Shown: one piece after another, positions 63,605 to 64,000 of the stretch
Layout of the letters: each line of letters begins with the position of its first letter
How positions within the stretch are numbered: position 1 is the stretch's first letter
Source of the DNA: an uncultured Lachnospiraceae bacterium
Lineage (GTDB): Bacteria; Bacillota; Clostridia; Lachnospirales; Lachnospiraceae
Direction of reading: 5' to 3'
Length of the DNA stretch: 64,000 nucleotides
Assembly (NCBI GenBank): GCA_947176505.1
Contig: CAMWQW010000012.1
Span: 62,001 to 126,000 of the forward strand
Translations under genes and position numbers: made by a program
Notes under the pieces: generated by a model
The model's database searches: none
What the model saw: only the letters and a program-made list of their open reading frames with translations
Told to the model about the DNA's origin: nothing

Positions 63605-63664
63605 AGATTATTATCTCGTCCTTTACTGTTTGATGAGTAGCCGAAAGCGGTGCGCATACATCGC

Positions 63665-64000
63665 CTAACGGAAGTAATTGAAATAATTTCCGCTGCTGCC
63701 GTAATTGTTAAACAGATTGCTGTAGGTATTGCTTACTTGCGCCTTCATGTTGCGCTCTGCAGAAGACTCCACAGCGTCAGCCCACGTCGCTGCACGTGCA
63801 GGAAAACCGGTGCTGTCTCCCCATGCTTTCTCAAGTGTGTCAATATCCGCTGCCGCCAGCTTCTTTTCATCAATCGTGAGGGTTCCGTCATAATTTCTGC
63901 GCACACCGCAAGACGCTAATTCAGAGCTTTTCATTCCGGATGCACTGTTAAGCTGCGTTATATACGAATTATCCGCCCGTCCTCCGGATTCCTGAAGATT
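63665..64000 (-). CDS. C-terminal part of an unknown protein (continues past the window)
   Basis: The last 111 codons of a gene whose start lies beyond 64000; the frame is open to the edge. It contains NYDGTLTIDEKKLAAADIDTLE, a pattern seen near the C terminus of FliD-like flagellar cap proteins, and ends with the Asn/Tyr/Phe-rich SGNYFNYFR. The flagellar link is only a weak resemblance. Followed by the unknown gene at 62951. Confidence 0.6.
   Translation of the reverse strand, partial: NLQESGGRADNSYITQLNSASGMKSSELASCGVRRNYDGTLTIDEKKLAAADIDTLEKAWGDSTGFPARAATWADAVESSAERNMKAQVSNTYSNLFNNYGSSGNYFNYFR

Noticed and set aside
1-64000. tRNA or rRNA genes, CRISPR arrays, insertion sequences or prophage
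   Set aside because: No cloverleaf with CCA-type ends, no regular repeats with spacers, and no transposase, integrase or phage structural gene was found in any frame.

Overview
The window is a gene-dense chromosome segment of moderate GC content from a motile anaerobic member of the Clostridia, most likely a Lachnospiraceae gut commensal. This rests on an RnfC-type electron transport subunit, a Na+-translocating decarboxylase operon, a flagellin and chemotaxis genes, ispH next to rpsA, single-chain GlyRS, a DUF4349 lipoprotein and a 57-residue DUF6472-like protein. I see no rRNA, tRNA, CRISPR array, insertion sequence or prophage. Almost all genes lie on the minus strand; only five CDSs are on the plus strand.

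Layout. 1-8.5 kb: 5' part of rnfC, a YprB-like nuclease, then a long minus-strand run (TetR regulator, RpiR regulator, HI0933-type flavoprotein, cmk, ispH, rpsA, cheR). 8.5-14 kb: a five-gene operon for a biotin-dependent Na+ pump with an acyl-CoA carboxyltransferase, an OadG-like lipoprotein, a biotin carrier, the OadB channel and an OadA carboxyltransferase. 14-20 kb: a chemoreceptor, a D,D-carboxypeptidase, a zinc-ribbon protein and a flagellin carrying a metallopeptidase domain (flagellinolysin type). 20-35 kb: housekeeping (scpAB, phosphoesterase, dacF, rpsU, alaS, glyS, recO, a small yqzL-like gene, era, DUF4349 lipoprotein, M16C peptidase).

35-48.9 kb: a three-gene operon of an inactive rhomboid-like protein with a zinc ribbon, a sigma-70-like protein without region 4 and an unknown protein; a 1414-residue CoA-dehydratase-activase-type protein; two small proteins; metA; ligA-rluF; an SGNH hydrolase with an MBOAT acyltransferase. 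49-57.7 kb: GH13 glucosidase, RsmF-like methyltransferase, putP, an ArsR-type regulator facing a secreted GH43 arabinanase, and a small alarmone synthetase. 57.8-62.8 kb: a response regulator, histidine kinase and two ABC exporters of the peptide-antibiotic-resistance type. The last 1 kb holds an unknown protein and the 3' end of another.

Most notable: the proteolytic flagellin with its unusual leader; a 12-bp palindrome repeated at three promoters, including that of the TetR gene (a likely local regulon); an 11-bp tandem repeat over the -35 of the second ABC exporter; a 29-bp operator-like palindrome in the arabinanase leader; and the rhomboid-like/sigma-like/unknown operon, which I consider the best candidate for an undescribed system. 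Functions are inferred from sequence motifs read by eye; no database search was run.
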